From an uncultured Corynebacterium sp. (GTDB lineage Bacteria > Actinomycetota > Actinomycetes > Mycobacteriales > Mycobacteriaceae), in NCBI GenBank assembly GCA_946223355.1, contig CAMIPB010000015.1:1-63891 (forward strand): a DNA stretch of 63,891 nucleotides, written 5' to 3'. The translations under genes were made by a program, and so were the position numbers. Below are positions 8,087 through 17,192 of the stretch, piece by piece. The notes beneath the pieces were generated by a model, which saw nothing but the letters and a program-made list of their open reading frames with translations, ran no database searches and was not told where the DNA came from. How positions within the stretch are numbered: position 1 is the first letter of the stretch; the number at the start of each line of letters is the position of its first letter.

Positions 8087-8875
8087 TTAGACGTCGCGCT
8101 TTTCCAAGAGGACTACACCGAGAATCCACAGGCCAAAGGCCCACGCAACGAACACCCAGAAATTGCCCATAACGCCCCACATAGCTTCTTCTGGAGCGCT
8201 GTCCATGATGAAATTGTTCAGGCTGCTAAACGGCGCGAAATTGATGATCTTATCGCCGACCTTTGGAATCATTCCGAGCATTGCGTCAATTCCGAGGTAC
8301 AGGATGAGCGAAAGCGTAATCGCAGCAGCGGTTTGGCGAAGCAACCAGCCCATGCCTTGAGCAAATACTACGATGAGCGCACTTGCCATCGGGTATACCC
8401 AGAGTGACCGTTTGCCGTTGTCATCAAAAGGATCAAACAGTTCCGCAACCTCCGGCTTTGCAAGCGCATCACCGAGAAGGAACGAGCCCAAGATAGCCAC
8501 GAAAGTAAACAGCGCTGCGATTGCGGCGTAGAGCAGAATCTTAGCCACTGCAACCTTCCAGCGCACTGGAGTAGCTGCCATCGAAATTGACTGGGTGCGG
8601 TGACTGTATTCAGTGGTCACCATCATGATTGCTTGGACCATCAACACTGGAAGCCCGAGCATCCACACAATTGCTGTGAACATTCCCGGATCAAGTGGCG
8701 GCCCCATCATCTCTTTTTGCAGCTCAGGCGGGATGTTGGGATCGGGTTCCGGAATCGTGGCGGTCTTAGCCATGAGAATGGCCCAGCCGATCGCAAAGAA
8801 AAAGAACAAGAACGTGGTGAACCAAAACGTCTTGGTGGTTCGTAGCTTGGTCCACTCAGAAAGCAATACTCGCAT
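8087..8875 (-). CDS. ABC-2 type transporter permease
   Basis: 262 residues with about six hydrophobic segments: FWFTTFLFFFFAIGWAILM near the N-terminus, FTAIVWMLGLPVLMVQAIMMV, ILLYAAIAALFTFVAILGSFLLG, a helix around SALIVVFAQGMGW, AITLSLILYLGIDAMLGMI and a last one ending WAFGLWILGVVLL. Start MRVLLSEWTKLRTTKTFW is typical of permeases paired with NatA-type ATPases. GGGAGG lies 11 nt before ATG 8875, and the ATPase stop is 2 nt upstream, so the pair is one operon. Substrate is unknown; such exporters move drugs, ions or lipids. Confidence 0.85.
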   Translation of the reverse strand: MRVLLSEWTKLRTTKTFWFTTFLFFFFAIGWAILMAKTATIPEPDPNIPPELQKEMMGPPLDPGMFTAIVWMLGLPVLMVQAIMMVTTEYSHRTQSISMAATPVRWKVAVAKILLYAAIAALFTFVAILGSFLLGDALAKPEVAELFDPFDDNGKRSLWVYPMASALIVVFAQGMGWLLRQTAAAITLSLILYLGIDAMLGMIPKVGDKIINFAPFSSLNNFIMDSAPEEAMWGVMGNFWVFVAWAFGLWILGVVLLEKRDV

Positions 8876-8877
8876 CT

Positions 8878-10095
8878 TTACTTAGCCTCCCGTGGGTTGT
8901 TGTCCTTGTATTGAGCAAGCAGCTGCTCGACGGTGAGGCGCTCGCCACCGTTCTCATCGCCACCGCTGTGCCGGGCGCCCTGCCGTTCTACGGGCTGTTC
9001 CTGCCGGGCTACGGGCTGTTCCTGCCGGGCTGGCGTGGTCGGCTCGGCAGGCTTAGCCTTGACAGCCTCAGATTTACCGGGCTCAGGCTTGACAGGCTGT
9101 GCCGCCGGCGCGGAAGCCACATTGGCCTTAGCCGCCGGGGCGGAAGTCGCATTGGCCTTAGCAGCCGGCGCAGCAGTCTCATCGCCGGCACGGTACTCGA
9201 CGGAGTCCTTCGTCATCTCCATGAAGGCATCCTCGAGCGATGCGCGGTGCAAGGTCAGCTCCGAAATCGGGATACCGGCCTTGTGCGCCAATGCACCGAT
9301 CTCGTCGGTGGAGCGCTCAGGCACGACGAAGGTCTCGCGGCCTTCCTGGTCCTTTTCAAAGTGGTAGGTGAACTTAGCGGCCTTGAGGGCGTCGTTAAGC
9401 TCCTGCATCTTTTCAGAACGTACAACCACGCTGGAAGCAGAGTGGTCCTTGATGAAGTCATAGGTTGGCGTGTCAGCCACGAGCTTTCCTTTACCAATGA
9501 CCACAAGGTGATCGGCAGTCAAGGCCATTTCAGAAAGCAAGTGGGAAGACACCAAAACGGAACGGCCTTCCTCGGCGAGGCCACGCACAAGGGAACGAAC
9601 CCAGCGGATGCCTTCAGGGTCGAGGCCGTTGACGGGCTCGTCGAGAAGCAAGATGCCAGGATCGCCCAAAAGAGCACCGGCGAGGCCAAGGCGCTGCCCC
9701 ATACCCAGGGAGAATCCGCCAGCCTTTTTGCCGGCAACATTGGAAAGGCCAACCAAGCCGAGAACTTCGTCCACGCGCTTCGTTGGGATTCCGTTGGTCT
9801 GCGCCATCCACTTTAAATGATTTGCTGCAGTGCGATTAGGGTGTACCGCTTTGGCGTCCAGCAAGGAGCCCACCTCACGGAGAGGCTCCTTGAGCTGACG
9901 GTAGTGCTTGCCATTAATCAGCGCGGTACCGGCAGTTGGTTTATCCAACCCGAGGATCATGCGCATGGTGGTGGACTTACCAGCACCATTTGGCCCCAGG
10001 AAACCTGTCACATGGCCAGGTTCCACGTTGAAGCTGAGATGATCGACGGCACGGACAGCTTTGTACTGCTTTGTCAGGCCTTCAATTTGAATCAT
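8878..10095 (-). CDS. ABC transporter ATP-binding protein with long disordered tail
   Basis: 405 residues. Residues 1 to about 300 form a NatA/CcmA-like ATPase: Walker A GPNGAGKST near 34-42, signature SLGMGQRLGLAGAL, Walker B ILLLDEP with NGLDP D-loop, and switch His in SSHLL. The remaining 100 residues are a low-complexity tail with repeats (two copies of SAPAAKAN, then RQEQPV twice) ending in a charged helix LTVEQLLAQYKDNN. Such a tail is not part of the ATPase fold; it may be an interaction or regulatory extension, or simply repeat-driven growth. It lies 21 nt downstream of the Nudix stop and 2 nt upstream of the permease, so Nudix-ATPase-permease probably form one transcript. Confidence 0.88.
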   Translation of the reverse strand: MIQIEGLTKQYKAVRAVDHLSFNVEPGHVTGFLGPNGAGKSTTMRMILGLDKPTAGTALINGKHYRQLKEPLREVGSLLDAKAVHPNRTAANHLKWMAQTNGIPTKRVDEVLGLVGLSNVAGKKAGGFSLGMGQRLGLAGALLGDPGILLLDEPVNGLDPEGIRWVRSLVRGLAEEGRSVLVSSHLLSEMALTADHLVVIGKGKLVADTPTYDFIKDHSASSVVVRSEKMQELNDALKAAKFTYHFEKDQEGRETFVVPERSTDEIGALAHKAGIPISELTLHRASLEDAFMEMTKDSVEYRAGDETAAPAAKANATSAPAAKANVASAPAAQPVKPEPGKSEAVKAKPAEPTTPARQEQPVARQEQPVERQGARHSGGDENGGERLTVEQLLAQYKDNNPREAK

Positions 10096-10116
10096 GTTGA
10101 CCAGCGTGCCATAACT

Positions 10117-10689
10117 TTATGGATTTCTCTTGCTCAAATCCATGGCATAAGCCCGCAAAGTTGGAAAAGATTCCCTGAATGCGCCTAAAAGATCCAGGTC
10201 TTCCACCTCATCCAACCTGACCCAACGCAGTTCAAAAGATTCCTCATTTGGGGTGGTGGAAATCCTATTCCCCGTGGTAGTGCGCGCAATTACGGTGGTG
10301 TATGTCCAATCACCTGGAAGCTCAGTTCGCTCTGGATCCGCCGGGTAAGGCCCCGCGGTGACTAAGACATCTAAGACTTCAACGAGTTCCGGGTCGATGC
10401 AACATTCCTCAATCGATTCGCGGATAGCCGCCTCCGCTGCGGTTTCCCCTTCGTCGCGTGCTCCACCTGGAATGCCCCAGGTGTTACCGGAGCTCGTCCA
10501 GGCTGCGCGGTGCTGAAGCAAAACCTCGGGCATGGCGGTTTCGTCGGCAGCACCGCTAGTCAACAAAAACAATCCCGCAGCACCACACCGACCCCAGACG
10601 GTAGTGCCGTTGGGCCCAGCAGCCCAGCCATCACCCGATCCGGGAAGAACGCGCGGTGCGGAAACTCCCTTTGTTGAATCCATGCTCAT
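10117..10689 (-). CDS. Nudix hydrolase
   Basis: 190 residues with a complete Nudix box, GGARDEGETAAEAAIRESIEE, in which the REXXEE glutamates bind Mg. These enzymes hydrolyse nucleoside diphosphates linked to another group; the substrate cannot be read from sequence. Preceding WGIPGGA and following VTAGPYPADPERTELPGDWTYTTVIA are typical of MutT-like members. ATG 10689 is chosen because TATGGT ends 7 nt upstream (leaderless); 17 more residues would be added by the longer frame, with no ribosome-binding site. Divergent from glnX. Confidence 0.82.
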   Translation of the reverse strand: MSMDSTKGVSAPRVLPGSGDGWAAGPNGTTVWGRCGAAGLFLLTSGAADETAMPEVLLQHRAAWTSSGNTWGIPGGARDEGETAAEAAIRESIEECCIDPELVEVLDVLVTAGPYPADPERTELPGDWTYTTVIARTTTGNRISTTPNEESFELRWVRLDEVEDLDLLGAFRESFPTLRAYAMDLSKRNP

Positions 10690-10860
10690 AGTGCCCACCA
10701 TATCTAATCCATATCTAATGCGAATACCAGCTGCGAACACCGGTTGGGAGAAAACTAAAGCTACGCCGTGCGATAAACAGAGCAGCTTTGTTGCCGAAAA
10801 CTATCCAAAAGTAAAGCCAACGTCACCGATCTGACCTGTTAGGTGCGCTACAGTAAAAGA

Positions 10861-12318
10861 ATGGTTCAAGGAGGAGGTACGCCTGAGCTCGCGCGGGAAA
10901 ACAACCGAAACACCAGCGCTGAGGACGGCTGGTTGGATGTAGCACTGCATCCAACCAAGCCGGTGTATGGCAAGACCACTCGCCTGTTACTGCGAGCACT
11001 TACTCCCCTGGCTCATGGCTTAAGGCGTATAGCCTCCTTTGCTTTGACTACACCAGGCAAACTCTTCACAGTCACGCTGATTTTGACTATGGCGATCGGG
11101 GCGGCGGGCTTTTCCATGTCGCAGTCTTCAGCGGCACGCAAGGCAGACTTGGACACGCTACTCAATACAACAGAGCCAATGTCTAACGCAGCACACAATC
11201 TGTATACGTCGTTGTCCTTGACAGACACGGTTGCATCTACTGGCTTCGTGCAAGGTGGCGTGGAATCGCGGATGACGCGTGAGAAGTACGCCCAAGCGAT
11301 TGACAATTCCGCAACGGCCAATGCTGAAGTGTTGCTGGGCAGTTCAGGTGAAGATGAGCGTATCCGCTGGCTGTCGGTGGAAATTCAGCGCAAGCTACCA
11401 AGCTATACCGGTCTGGTGGAATCAGCACGCGCGAATAGCCGCCAAGGAAACGCAGTGTCCACGGCCTATATGTCCAATGCATCGAGCACAATGCGAAATG
11501 ACATCCTGCCATCAGCATCGGAACTATTCACGCTTTCATCCACCAAAGTGGCCAAAGAGCAAGACAAGCTCACAGACCCACAGTGGGTTCCCATCTCAGG
11601 TCTTGCTGCGGCGATTGCGATGCTGCTGCTCGCCCAGTGGTGGCTGTGGCGGCTAACCCGACGCAAGTTCAACCGCGGGTTCTTAGCTGCCACAGCGTTG
11701 CTTACAATAGCGTTGTTGTGGGTAGGCATTGCTAATTTCGCAGCATGGTCTGCTTCTTCTCGTGGATTTGATTCCGCAGCCAAGCCGTGGGATCTACTCA
11801 CCAATTCTAGGATTGAAGCCCAGCAGGTACGCACCGCTGAAACCCTTGCGCTGGTGACACGGCAATCCGCGGAAGAGTCCGAAATCACCTACGACGCCAT
11901 GTCCACCAACATCCGCACAGCGCTCAAGGAATACGAGGACTCCGAGGCAATTCGCGCCCTGGAAAAACCCGCCCATAAACGCCAAATTGAGCGCGCACAA
12001 CGCGCCATCAACGAGTGGGACAAGGCCCACGCCAACTTCATCGACGCACTAAAAACTGGTGACTACCGCGAAGCAACCCGCATCACATCCTCCACTGGCC
12101 ACCCACTGGGCACCGACCCCACTGCAGCTGCGGCATTCGTCGAGCTCGATGCTGCACTGGGCGAGCTTATCGACGACTCTCGCGCCACAATGCGCAGCTT
12201 CACGGACACCGGGCTCCAAGCCATGACTATGGTTTCCACCGCAGTGTTGCTTTTGTCCGTGCTTGCCATCTTGTCTGTATGGCTGGGCATACGACCACGC
12301 TTGCAGGAGTACCTCTAA
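10861..12318 (+). CDS. glnX: GlnX-type transmembrane protein of the GlnX-GlnH-PknG system
   Basis: 485 residues. Four membrane helices are visible: about 68-87, 235-260, 268-292 and 447-470, with an extracellular helical region of about 150 residues between the first and second and another between the third and fourth. This is the layout of GlnX, which in C. glutamicum and mycobacteria relays amino-acid binding by the lipoprotein GlnH to the cytosolic kinase PknG. ATG 10861 lies 6 nt after TACAGT (10849-10854), so the transcript is likely leaderless; the upstream GTG 10843 would overlap the -10. The stop overlaps the glnH start (TAATG), indicating translational coupling. Confidence 0.88.
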   Translation: MVQGGGTPELARENNRNTSAEDGWLDVALHPTKPVYGKTTRLLLRALTPLAHGLRRIASFALTTPGKLFTVTLILTMAIGAAGFSMSQSSAARKADLDTLLNTTEPMSNAAHNLYTSLSLTDTVASTGFVQGGVESRMTREKYAQAIDNSATANAEVLLGSSGEDERIRWLSVEIQRKLPSYTGLVESARANSRQGNAVSTAYMSNASSTMRNDILPSASELFTLSSTKVAKEQDKLTDPQWVPISGLAAAIAMLLLAQWWLWRLTRRKFNRGFLAATALLTIALLWVGIANFAAWSASSRGFDSAAKPWDLLTNSRIEAQQVRTAETLALVTRQSAEESEITYDAMSTNIRTALKEYEDSEAIRALEKPAHKRQIERAQRAINEWDKAHANFIDALKTGDYREATRITSSTGHPLGTDPTAAAAFVELDAALGELIDDSRATMRSFTDTGLQAMTMVSTAVLLLSVLAILSVWLGIRPRLQEYL

Positions 12319-13400
12319 TGAACTTTTCGACGCCCCGCCCCACCCTCGCCGCCACCGCCATAGCCGTGGCTTGTGCACTTGTGACCAGCTGCGCTCTACC
12401 TTCGGATCTTTTTACTGATTCAGCCCGCAAGCACTCTGAAGAAAACCGCGACGCACCTGCGATCATTGACGCCCCTGCGTACCGCCCAGCACGCCAGTTG
12501 CCTTCTGGTGCACGGTTGGAAGCGGCGGGCGTCGAGAAGCCAGAACCAGTAGAAGTCAACAACATCACGGGCTCATTGCGGCCGGAACCCGTCCGCGATG
12601 ATCCGCGTGCAGAGAAACGACGGGTAGCCAAGCGCGTGCCGGAGATTGTGAAGCGTGGGCGCCTTATCGTGGGTGTAGATCAATCCCAGAATTTGCTGAG
12701 TTTCCGTGATTCCGTGAGCGGTGAACTGCGCGGGTTTGAGGTGGACTTAGCGCATGAGATTGCGCACGACATCTTCGGCGATCGGGACAAAGTAGACTTC
12801 CGGTTCATTGAGTCTGCTGATCGCACCGAGGCCTTAAATTCCGGCCGCGTGGACATCATTATTCGTACGATGACTATTACTGAGGACCGGCAAAAAGACG
12901 TGGCTTTTTCCACTCCGTATTTCACCGCCAATTCCCGATTACTAACCCTGAACAATTCGCATATCGCCAATGCCCGCGACCTCACGGGCCGTCGAGTTTG
13001 CGTGGCGGAGGGTTCCACTGCCCACCAGCTGGCGCGCCGCCACGCCCCGCGCGCCAATGTTCTTATCACCAGGTCTTGGAGTGACTGCCTCATGGCGCTT
13101 CAGCTTGGCCAAACTCAAGCCGTGCTTTCCGACGACACCATCCTCTCCGGCATGGCACAACAAGACCCCTATGCACACATAGTGGGAGAGAATCTAGCAA
13201 CAGAAAGCTACGGCGTGGGTATAGCCAAACCAACGCGCGAGCGAAATACCCGCGGCACCATCCGCCAGGTCAACGCCACGCTAGAGCGTATCCGCACCGA
13301 CGGCACGTGGAATAGGCTGTACTCACAGTGGTTCGGCGATTACCTTCCACCCACCTCAATGCCGACTGCGCATTACCGTGTTGAACAGGAGAAATCATGA
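12318..13400 (+). CDS. glnH: Glutamine/amino-acid-binding lipoprotein
   Basis: 360 residues. A signal peptide with lipobox (ALVTSC, Cys near residue 26) anchors it outside the membrane. After a disordered spacer, residues from about 105 form a type-3 periplasmic-binding domain: RLIVGVDQSQNLLSFRD...GFEVDLAHEIA, DIIIRTMTITEDRQKDVAFSTPYF, and GIAKPTRERNTRGTIRQVNATLERIRTDGTWNRLYSQWF. In the known system it senses Asp/Glu/Gln and signals through GlnX to PknG rather than feeding an importer; no permease gene is nearby, in agreement. AGGAGT before ATG 12318 and 1-bp overlap with glnX fix the start. Overlaps pknG by 4 bp (ATGA). Confidence 0.9.
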   Translation: MNFSTPRPTLAATAIAVACALVTSCALPSDLFTDSARKHSEENRDAPAIIDAPAYRPARQLPSGARLEAAGVEKPEPVEVNNITGSLRPEPVRDDPRAEKRRVAKRVPEIVKRGRLIVGVDQSQNLLSFRDSVSGELRGFEVDLAHEIAHDIFGDRDKVDFRFIESADRTEALNSGRVDIIIRTMTITEDRQKDVAFSTPYFTANSRLLTLNNSHIANARDLTGRRVCVAEGSTAHQLARRHAPRANVLITRSWSDCLMALQLGQTQAVLSDDTILSGMAQQDPYAHIVGENLATESYGVGIAKPTRERNTRGTIRQVNATLERIRTDGTWNRLYSQWFGDYLPPTSMPTAHYRVEQEKS

Positions 13401-15901
13401 GCGAGAACGACCCACAAACCGAGGCCGTCGCGTTCGATCCCTTCGCCGACGAACCTGGCTCTGAACCTGTTAATGGGCTCGCCACTGGACCTGTCACTGG
13501 ACCTGTCTCTGGGCCTGTCTCGGGACCTGTCTCTGGCCCTGATACCGCAGGCGTGGAAAACTTCATTCCCACAGACCGCCAAGTCCACGGCGACGACCCC
13601 GAAAACATCGCAGCACTCCTGAAGGACCTGGGCAAACTGCGCGACCGTCCGCAGGAAGACACGTCGTCACGCGCGCGTCGAAAAGCCTTGGATACCTTTC
13701 GCAAGCGCAGGCACAGCAAGCGCAACGGGCGCTTTGTGGCAGACGGCATGGTCAACCTTCCGTACATCGTGCCGACCCCACCCGAAGATGCGCTAATTGA
13801 TGCTGAGGCAGCGGCTACTAAAAAAGAGATCGCACCGCCACAGCTGCGCCGAGGTGACATTGTAGCTGGGCAATACGACATCATGGGTGTGCTCGCGCAC
13901 GGTGGCATGGGCTGGATTTACTTGGCCAGCGACCGCTACGTCGCCAACCGCGTGGTCGTACTGAAGGGAATGCAAGCGCAAACCTCCCAAGATGAGCGCG
14001 ACGCCGCCGTGGCTGAGCGCGAATTCCTCGCGGACATTACGCACCCGGGGATCGTGAAGATTTTCAACTTCATAGACGACGAACGCGTGCCCGGTGGGTT
14101 CATCGTGATGGAATACGTCGGCGGCCCGTCGCTGCGCAATCGACGCAACAAGCAAGACAATAACCTCTTGCCCATTGACCTCGCCATCGGCTACATCCTG
14201 GAAATCTTGCCTGCGCTGGACTACCTCCACTCGCGTGGCGTGGTGTACAACGACCTCAAACCGGACAACATCATCGTGACCGAAGACCAGGTCAAGCTCA
14301 TCGACCTTGGCGCGGTGTCTGGTATCAACGCCTTCGGCTATATTTACGGCACCCGCGGATTCCAGGCACCTGAAGTAGGAAGCGAAGGTCCTTCAGTGGC
14401 CAGCGATATCTACACTGTCGGCCGCACGCTCGCCGCGCTCACGCTGCACATGCCAAAAGACTCCACAGGTGCATATCTTCCCGGGATCCCCAGCCCGAAT
14501 GAGGAGCCGGACTTGCGCCGCTACCTCTCCTTTTATCGCTTGCTGCTGCGCTGCACCCACCCGAATCGCGCCAAGCGATTCACCTCCATCCAGGAGCTAC
14601 GCACCCAGCTCTACGGTGTACTCCGTGAAATCCTCGCTGTCCGTGATAGCCGCCAGTTCCCCTCCCAGCATTCGCTCTTCTCACCGCAACGTACAACTTT
14701 TGGCACCAAGCACTTGGTGTTCCGCACTGACCAGCTCATCGATGGCATCCACCGCACCATTCGCATCACCGCCCCCGAAGTCGTCTCGGCTCTACCTATC
14801 CCGCTGCTAGACCACGACGACGTCGGTGCCCCTCTCATGCAAGGTGCCTCCTACGCCGAGCCTCAAGAAGCACTGGAAACTTTCCGCCAGGCCATGAAAA
14901 CCCCCAAGTACGCTGAAAGCGCCGAAATCCCCTTCGGTGTCGTGCGCACCATGCTTGATCTCGGATACACCGGCCAGGCGAAAGAATGGTTGGAATCCCT
15001 CCAACCCCGGCTAGGCGACGACTGGCGTTTCCAGTGGTATTGCGGACTCACCGAATTGCTCCGCGACGACTACTTCGCCGCCCAAGCGCGCTTCGCCGAC
15101 ACACTGTCTTTGCTCCCCGGCGAGCCCGCACCTAAGCTCGCACTCGCCGCCGTCAACGAGCTGCTCCTCCAGCAACTCGAACTCAACGAATCCCAATTGA
15201 CCAGCGCCGTTCTCGCCCGCGCTACCTCCAGCCTCGTCGAGTCCCTAGGCGATGTTGATGACTCGTTCTTCACGGCCTCCGCTGGCTCCGCTTCCGCTGA
15301 CTCCGCTTCCGCTGGCTCCTCTCCTGCCGGCTCCGTTTCCGCTGCGTCCGAGCGAACCGGAGACTTCTGGGACCACGTCACCACGGACCCGGCCCGTCTT
15401 CGTTTCAACTCAATGCGTCTCTATGGTCTCGTCTGGCTCGCCAACCCAACGACGGTCTCCTCCGCCTTCGGGCTTGCCCGCCAGCTACGCGCTGAGCAGC
15501 AATTGGAGCTCGCCGTGATGACTCTCGACAAGGTTCCCAACGCCTCCCGTCACTTCCGGATGGCACGTCTGACCAGTATTTTGCAACTCGTGTCGCAGGA
15601 TCTAACGGAGTCACGGGTGCGTCGGGCAGCCCGACGCCTCGAGGAGATCCCCATGAACGAACCGCGCTTCCTCCAACTTCAGATCGCAGTCATCTCCGCC
15701 GGCCTCAACTTCCTACGCGAGAACAATCTCGACGCCGCTGCCAGCCCAAACGACCTTTTCGAGTACGCCTTTACCCAGGACGGGCTACGCTACGGACTCG
15801 CAGACACCCTGCGCGCGTTGGCCCGGCAGGCACCGTTTAGCCGTCACCGCTACGAGCTCGTCGACCTCGCAAATAAGGTCCGGCCCGTCACCACTTTCTA
15901 G
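13397..15901 (+). CDS. pknG: Serine/threonine protein kinase PknG
   Basis: 834 residues: a disordered N-terminus, a kinase domain from about 155 to 400, and a TPR-like helical C-terminus. Kinase motifs: Gly loop AHGGMGWIY (167-175), Lys190, YNDLKPDN (284-291; the HRD motif is YND) and DLG in place of DFG (302-304 region), all characteristic of PknG. The known target is the FHA protein OdhI/GarA, controlling 2-oxoglutarate dehydrogenase and nitrogen flow. No CxxC rubredoxin knuckles are present, unlike mycobacterial PknG. Two repeat tracts are odd: TGPV/SGPV repeats at 30-48 (12-bp DNA unit) and a Ser/Ala/Gly tract near 626-650 in the TPR region. Third gene of the glnX-glnH-pknG operon, with 4-bp overlap. 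Confidence 0.95.
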   Translation: MSENDPQTEAVAFDPFADEPGSEPVNGLATGPVTGPVSGPVSGPVSGPDTAGVENFIPTDRQVHGDDPENIAALLKDLGKLRDRPQEDTSSRARRKALDTFRKRRHSKRNGRFVADGMVNLPYIVPTPPEDALIDAEAAATKKEIAPPQLRRGDIVAGQYDIMGVLAHGGMGWIYLASDRYVANRVVVLKGMQAQTSQDERDAAVAEREFLADITHPGIVKIFNFIDDERVPGGFIVMEYVGGPSLRNRRNKQDNNLLPIDLAIGYILEILPALDYLHSRGVVYNDLKPDNIIVTEDQVKLIDLGAVSGINAFGYIYGTRGFQAPEVGSEGPSVASDIYTVGRTLAALTLHMPKDSTGAYLPGIPSPNEEPDLRRYLSFYRLLLRCTHPNRAKRFTSIQELRTQLYGVLREILAVRDSRQFPSQHSLFSPQRTTFGTKHLVFRTDQLIDGIHRTIRITAPEVVSALPIPLLDHDDVGAPLMQGASYAEPQEALETFRQAMKTPKYAESAEIPFGVVRTMLDLGYTGQAKEWLESLQPRLGDDWRFQWYCGLTELLRDDYFAAQARFADTLSLLPGEPAPKLALAAVNELLLQQLELNESQLTSAVLARATSSLVESLGDVDDSFFTASAGSASADSASAGSSPAGSVSAASERTGDFWDHVTTDPARLRFNSMRLYGLVWLANPTTVSSAFGLARQLRAEQQLELAVMTLDKVPNASRHFRMARLTSILQLVSQDLTESRVRRAARRLEEIPMNEPRFLQLQIAVISAGLNFLRENNLDAAASPNDLFEYAFTQDGLRYGLADTLRALARQAPFSRHRYELVDLANKVRPVTTF

Positions 15902-16267
15902 CTTCGTTGCCTTTCCCGCCCTGCACTCCCTGCTCTGCACTCCCCGCAGGTTTCCCGCACCCCCAGGTTTCGCACACGAACGTTAAACTTCCGTAAGTTT
16001 CGCCCTCCTGACGGCGAGCGGACCCTAAAACTTCCGGAAGTTTGACGCTGACTGGCCAAAGCACCACTCACGAACCCACTAGCTAACCTCGCGCCCATTA
16101 CGGAGACGCAAAATGCCCGCAGCCACTCATCTCGACAGCGTTGCGCAAGTTTCGGTAAATTGTAGTTTGACCGTGGGGGCGGTCACCAGGTGCCTGGACA
16201 CCAAGGAAAACCAGATAGGAGTCCGGGAACCGAAACACGTTATGAATAAAATTTCGAGGGGGAATCC
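15902..16267. other. Intergenic stretch between pknG and the DUF559 gene
   Basis: 366 bp without a convincing gene. It starts with a short imperfect duplication (ctgcactccctgctctgcactcc), holds palindromic element copy 1 (15985-16043), and ends with the DUF559 promoter area: TAAAAT at 16247-16252 and a GAGGGGG ribosome-binding site just before GTG 16268. Nothing else is recognised. Confidence 0.6.
15985..16043. repeat. Dispersed double-palindromic element, copy 1
   Basis: Arm 1, AAACTTCCGTAAGTTT at 15985-16000, and arm 2, AAACTTCCGGAAGTTT at 16028-16043, are reverse complements apart from one mismatch, with a 27-nt loop. Each arm is itself palindromic (AAACTT-4-AAGTTT). The loop contains CGCC and GGCG, which could form an inner stem. 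Copies 2 and 3 are at 17193-17250 and 51703-51760. Confidence 0.85.
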
Positions 16268-17161
16268 GTGTCAGATCTCATCGTCACCGGCCTTAGCTCT
16301 GCTCAGCTGTCGCGTCGCGTGAAAGCCGGAAAAATCTTCAAAATAATGCAAGGTCTCTATCTCACCCGCCGACCCACCCCAACTGAACTAGCTCAAATCC
16401 TGCTCGACCGCTACCTCAACGTCGCACTTGACGGCCATTCTGCTCTGGCATGGTCCAACGGTGAGGAAATGCAATTTCCAGTGGAGGTGGCGTCGCCAAG
16501 TGAACTGCCGCAAGGAGAGCTGTTTCGTTCCCGCCGCACCCAACGCTTCACCTTCCTCACCCACCGCGGTTTTCCAACCCTGCCCCCTCTACTCGCAATC
16601 AGTTGCATCACTGATGACGACGAAGCAATCCGTAGCCTCGAACGCGCCTACGCAGGACCTACAGGCCGCAGGCTTCTAGATGCCCATCTCTCCCACATCC
16701 CATCCCTCCCGCAACGTGTGCATGCCCTATTGAAATACGCTTCGACCGGCAGCGACAGCCCATACGAGCGTCAACTTGTTCGACTTCTACGCGAGGCAGG
16801 CTTTGTTGTAGAAACCAACTATCACATCAGGGACTACCGCTGGGATCTTGTACTTCCCAGGCATAAACTAGCCATCGAAGTAGATGGGTTTAAGCATCAT
16901 CACAGTGCAGAAATACTTACTTTTATTCGGGATCGCTGGAAAGCGAATGATGCCACTCTTCGCGGCTATCGCGTCTTGCGCTACCCCGCCACCTGCATCA
17001 AACACCACAGCGATAGAGTGCTGGCGCAAATCAAGGCCGCTTGCTCACATACTCAGTATTTACCCGGCGCGGTATGGCTCTGGCACTATGCTTTCCGACA
17101 CCAGCGTGAGGAACTAATGTGGGCCTCGTACGAAACGCATCCGGCTTCCGACGCTCCCTAG
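16268..17161 (+). CDS. AbiEi-like N-terminal plus DUF559 (Vsr-like) nuclease protein
   Basis: 297 residues. The N-terminus (SSAQLSRRVKAGKIFKIMQGLYL) matches the winged-helix domain found in AbiEi antitoxins and many actinobacterial orphan proteins. From about 165 there is a DUF559 PD-(D/E)xK nuclease core: SPYERQLVRLLREAGF, YRWDLVLPRHKLAIEVDGFKHH (putative metal-binding Asp and Glu-x-Asp) and GYRVLRYPATCI. Targets are unknown; nicking or mismatch-type cleavage as in Vsr is only inference. Codons are visibly more AT-rich than in pknG and ackA, suggesting transfer. It interrupts the pknG-ackA junction and is bracketed by two copies of the palindromic element. GTG 16268 has GAGGGGG upstream. Confidence 0.75.
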   Translation: MSDLIVTGLSSAQLSRRVKAGKIFKIMQGLYLTRRPTPTELAQILLDRYLNVALDGHSALAWSNGEEMQFPVEVASPSELPQGELFRSRRTQRFTFLTHRGFPTLPPLLAISCITDDDEAIRSLERAYAGPTGRRLLDAHLSHIPSLPQRVHALLKYASTGSDSPYERQLVRLLREAGFVVETNYHIRDYRWDLVLPRHKLAIEVDGFKHHHSAEILTFIRDRWKANDATLRGYRVLRYPATCIKHHSDRVLAQIKAACSHTQYLPGAVWLWHYAFRHQREELMWASYETHPASDAP

Positions 17162-17192
17162 CACGCACACTCCCTGTGCCCTCTGAAACGGC

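Noticed and set aside
15985..16043. Palindromic element as a Rho-independent terminator of pknG
   Set aside because: Long loop, no T-run after either arm, and copies are found with different gene orientations.
16113..16322. Small gene upstream of the DUF559 gene
   Set aside because: No ribosome-binding site, crosses the real start at 16268, translation has no recognisable features.
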